The position numbers were made by a program, and so were the translations under genes. Positions 42,714 to 44,178 of a DNA stretch of 44,178 nucleotides are shown here, piece after piece. The first letter of the stretch is position 1, and each line of letters opens with the position of its first letter. The stretch is from Vallitalea maricola (GTDB lineage: Bacteria; Bacillota; Clostridia; Lachnospirales; Vallitaleaceae). The stretch covers positions 1 to 44,178 of the forward strand of contig NZ_BTPU01000059.1 in assembly GCF_036985595.1 (NCBI RefSeq), written 5' to 3'. The notes beneath the pieces were generated by a model that saw only the letters and a list, made by a program, of their open reading frames with translations, did not search any database and was not told where the DNA came from.

Positions 42714-43139
42714 ATGCGTATTTTAGGTTTAGATTATGGGAGTAAAACATTAGGTGTAGCAGTTAGTGACCCATTTGGTTGGACTGCTCAAGGGATAGAA
42801 ACTATAAATAGAAAAGATGAAAATAATCTAAAATCAACAATTACAAGATTAGGTGATATTATAAATGAGTATAATATAGAAAAGATAGTATTAGGACTCC
42901 CTAAAAATATGAATAATACATCTGGGGAAAGAGTAGATAGAACCTTATATTTTAAAGATAGATTAATGCGGGAATTTTCAATTCCAGTAGAAACTTGGGA
43001 TGAAAGATTAAGCACAATAGGAGCTAAAAGATCACTTTTGGAAGCTGATTTAAGTAGAAAAAAACAAAGTAAAGTCATAGATAAAATGGCAGCTGTTTTT
43101 ATTTTACAAGGATATCTTGACAATTTACAAAGAAACTAA
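42714..43139 (+). CDS. ruvX: Putative pre-16S rRNA nuclease / Holliday junction resolvase YqgF
   Basis: YqgF/RuvX is an RNase H-fold nuclease linked to 16S rRNA 5'-end maturation and called a Holliday junction resolvase by homology. The 141-aa protein has the first acidic motif 'LGLDYGSKTLGVAVSDP', 'VLGLPKNMNNTSGER' and the last motif 'WDERLSTIGAKRSL', with the expected catalytic Asp/Glu residues. Length is normal. GGATGTG precedes the ATG. Confidence 0.92.
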   Translation: MRILGLDYGSKTLGVAVSDPFGWTAQGIETINRKDENNLKSTITRLGDIINEYNIEKIVLGLPKNMNNTSGERVDRTLYFKDRLMREFSIPVETWDERLSTIGAKRSLLEADLSRKKQSKVIDKMAAVFILQGYLDNLQRN

Positions 43140-43257
43140 TAAAATACTTTTTGTGAATTGATCTTAATATTATTAATAAACAATGAATTAAAATAAGTTA
43201 ACATATATATTATAAACTAATAAAAAATTGGTAATAATTTGAAAGGTGGATTTTTTA

Positions 43258-43524
43258 GTGGAAACAATTGTATTTACGTTTGAAGAGACTGGTGAAGATG
43301 TGGAATTTGCAATTTTAAGTTCTTTAGAATATGATGAAGAGACATATTTATTGGCTGTTGAAAAGGAAGAGTTAGAACTTGATGATATGACAGCTTATGT
43401 ATTAAAAGCAATTAGCCTAGATGGCGAAGATGTAATTTATGAAATAGTTGACGATGATGATGAGCTTCTACCAGTTAGTGAAAAACTAATGGATTTAGTA
43501 GAAGATATTGATATAGATATGTAA
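43258..43524 (+). CDS. DUF1292 (UPF0473) protein
   Basis: This small acidic protein (88 aa) belongs to DUF1292/UPF0473, recognisable by 'FTFEETGEDVEFAILSSLEYDEETYLLA' (in part). It consists of beta-strand-like blocks rich in Glu and Asp, with no known catalytic residues. Its function is unknown. GTG 43258, 8 nt after GAAAGGTGG, is preferred over GTG 43246. The family is almost always found beside yqgF and ireB in Firmicutes. Confidence 0.88.
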   Translation: METIVFTFEETGEDVEFAILSSLEYDEETYLLAVEKEELELDDMTAYVLKAISLDGEDVIYEIVDDDDELLPVSEKLMDLVEDIDIDM

Positions 43525-43692
43525 GTGCCAAATTTGACAAAATGTTATTAGCGATTTATAATTAAGTTATCTATATTTTACATTAATAGTGATTTTAAAC
43601 TAATAAATAACTACTATTATACTATTGAAATATATATGCTTAATGAAAAGATATATAAAATGAAGTATATTAAAAAGTATGGGGGAATATAC

Positions 43693-44136
43693 GTGTCTGT
43701 TAGCAGTGAAGATTTTAAAAGAATGTTAAAAGAAAAAGGATTTAAACTTACTACTCAGAGAAGAACTGTATTAGATGTACTTCAAAATAATGAAGGAGAT
43801 CATTTAACAGCTGAGGAGATTTATGAGATAGTAAGGAAGAAGTGCCCTGAAATCGGACTAGCTACGGTATATAGGACTATACAACTCTTGCATGAGTTAA
43901 AATTAATAGATAAATTAAACTTAGACGATGGATTTATAAGGTATGAAATTGGCAAGTTTAATGATGATAATCACCATCACCATCACCATCATTTAATCTG
44001 TGAAAGTTGTGGTAAAGTAATTGAAGTAGAGGACGATTTAATGGAATCTATTGAAGAAGGCTTTGAAGCAAAATACGATTTTAAAGTTACTGACCACAAA
44101 GTAAAATTTTATGGTATTTGTAAAAACTGTAAATAA
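43693..44136 (+). CDS. Fur-family metal-dependent regulator
   Basis: This is a Fur/PerR/Zur-type repressor of 147 aa. The N-terminal winged helix includes 'GFKLTTQRRTVLDVL' and 'PEIGLATVYRTIQLL' (DNA recognition helix). The C-terminal dimer and metal domain holds a run of seven His (residues 94-100), then C-x-x-C in 'LICESCGK' and a second C-x-x-C at the end ('ICKNCK'), which form the structural zinc site. GTG 43693 with GGGGGA 7 nt upstream is the likely start; an ATG at 43636 would add an atypical 19-residue extension. Whether it senses iron, peroxide or zinc cannot be decided from sequence. Confidence 0.9.
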   Translation: MSVSSEDFKRMLKEKGFKLTTQRRTVLDVLQNNEGDHLTAEEIYEIVRKKCPEIGLATVYRTIQLLHELKLIDKLNLDDGFIRYEIGKFNDDNHHHHHHHLICESCGKVIEVEDDLMESIEEGFEAKYDFKVTDHKVKFYGICKNCK

Positions 44137-44178
44137 TTATCAATGTACGGGATGATAAAATTTATTAAAGATATATTT

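Noticed and set aside
1..44178. CRISPR arrays, tRNA or rRNA genes
   Set aside because: No spaced direct repeats and no cloverleaf or rRNA-like stretches were found on either strand by reading; a covariance search would be needed to exclude small structured RNAs.

Overview
The window is a chromosomal segment of an AT-rich, endospore-forming, low-GC Gram-positive bacterium of the class Clostridia. The evidence is the sporulation genes gpr and spoIIP, strong AGGAGG-type ribosome binding sites, frequent GTG/TTG starts, a CIRCE-controlled hrcA-grpE-dnaK-dnaJ cluster, and a gene order (comEC-holA ... rpsT-gpr-spoIIP-lepA-hemW-hrcA-grpE-dnaK-dnaJ-prmA-rsmE) that is typical of Clostridia. A Lachnospirales or Vallitalea-like host would fit, but that is a guess.

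Layout. (1) 77-3469: comEC and holA, ending in a strong terminator. (2) About 3.6-24.2 kb: a block lying between holA and rpsT, genes that are usually close neighbours. It holds a small membrane protein, a YesM/YesN-type two-component system, a ribose-type sugar ABC transporter (binding lipoprotein, fused ATPase, permease), and an almost complete myo-inositol catabolic set in the order iolG, LacI relic, iolC, CoA-acylating aldehyde dehydrogenase, iolJ, iolB, iolD, iolE, second iolG. A lone carboxyltransferase (mmdA-like) follows, then decayed IS1182-type transposase sequence. (3) 24.2-30.3 kb: rpsT (minus strand), gpr, spoIIP, lepA, hemW. (4) 30.4-37.5 kb: the heat-shock cluster, prmA and rsmE. 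(5) 37.5-44.1 kb: a CheY-like regulator, cysteine desulfurase plus thiI, an HPr-like protein (minus strand), mtaB, an IreB-like gene, ruvX, a DUF1292 gene and a Fur-family regulator.

How the inositol block works. The transporter would import inositol or a related polyol. IolG, IolE, IolD, IolB, IolC and IolJ convert it to dihydroxyacetone phosphate and malonate semialdehyde. The usual last enzyme, methylmalonate/malonate-semialdehyde dehydrogenase IolA, is absent. At that place between iolC and iolJ sits a different acylating aldehyde dehydrogenase of the EutE/AdhE/sulfoacetaldehyde-dehydrogenase type, and downstream lies an acyl-CoA carboxyltransferase. This suggests, by inference, a malonyl-CoA branch with a possibly energy-conserving decarboxylation instead of IolA.

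Regulation also looks rewired. A LacI-family gene survives only as an internally deleted C-terminal scrap, with an operator-like palindrome beside it, while a two-component system stands at the head of the block. The first iolG has its Shine-Dalgarno sequence about 100 nt upstream of its start codon, with an imperfect inverted repeat between them that could bring the two together. Several intergenic inverted repeats (after the binding-protein gene, after gpr, between dnaK and dnaJ) are not explained by genes.
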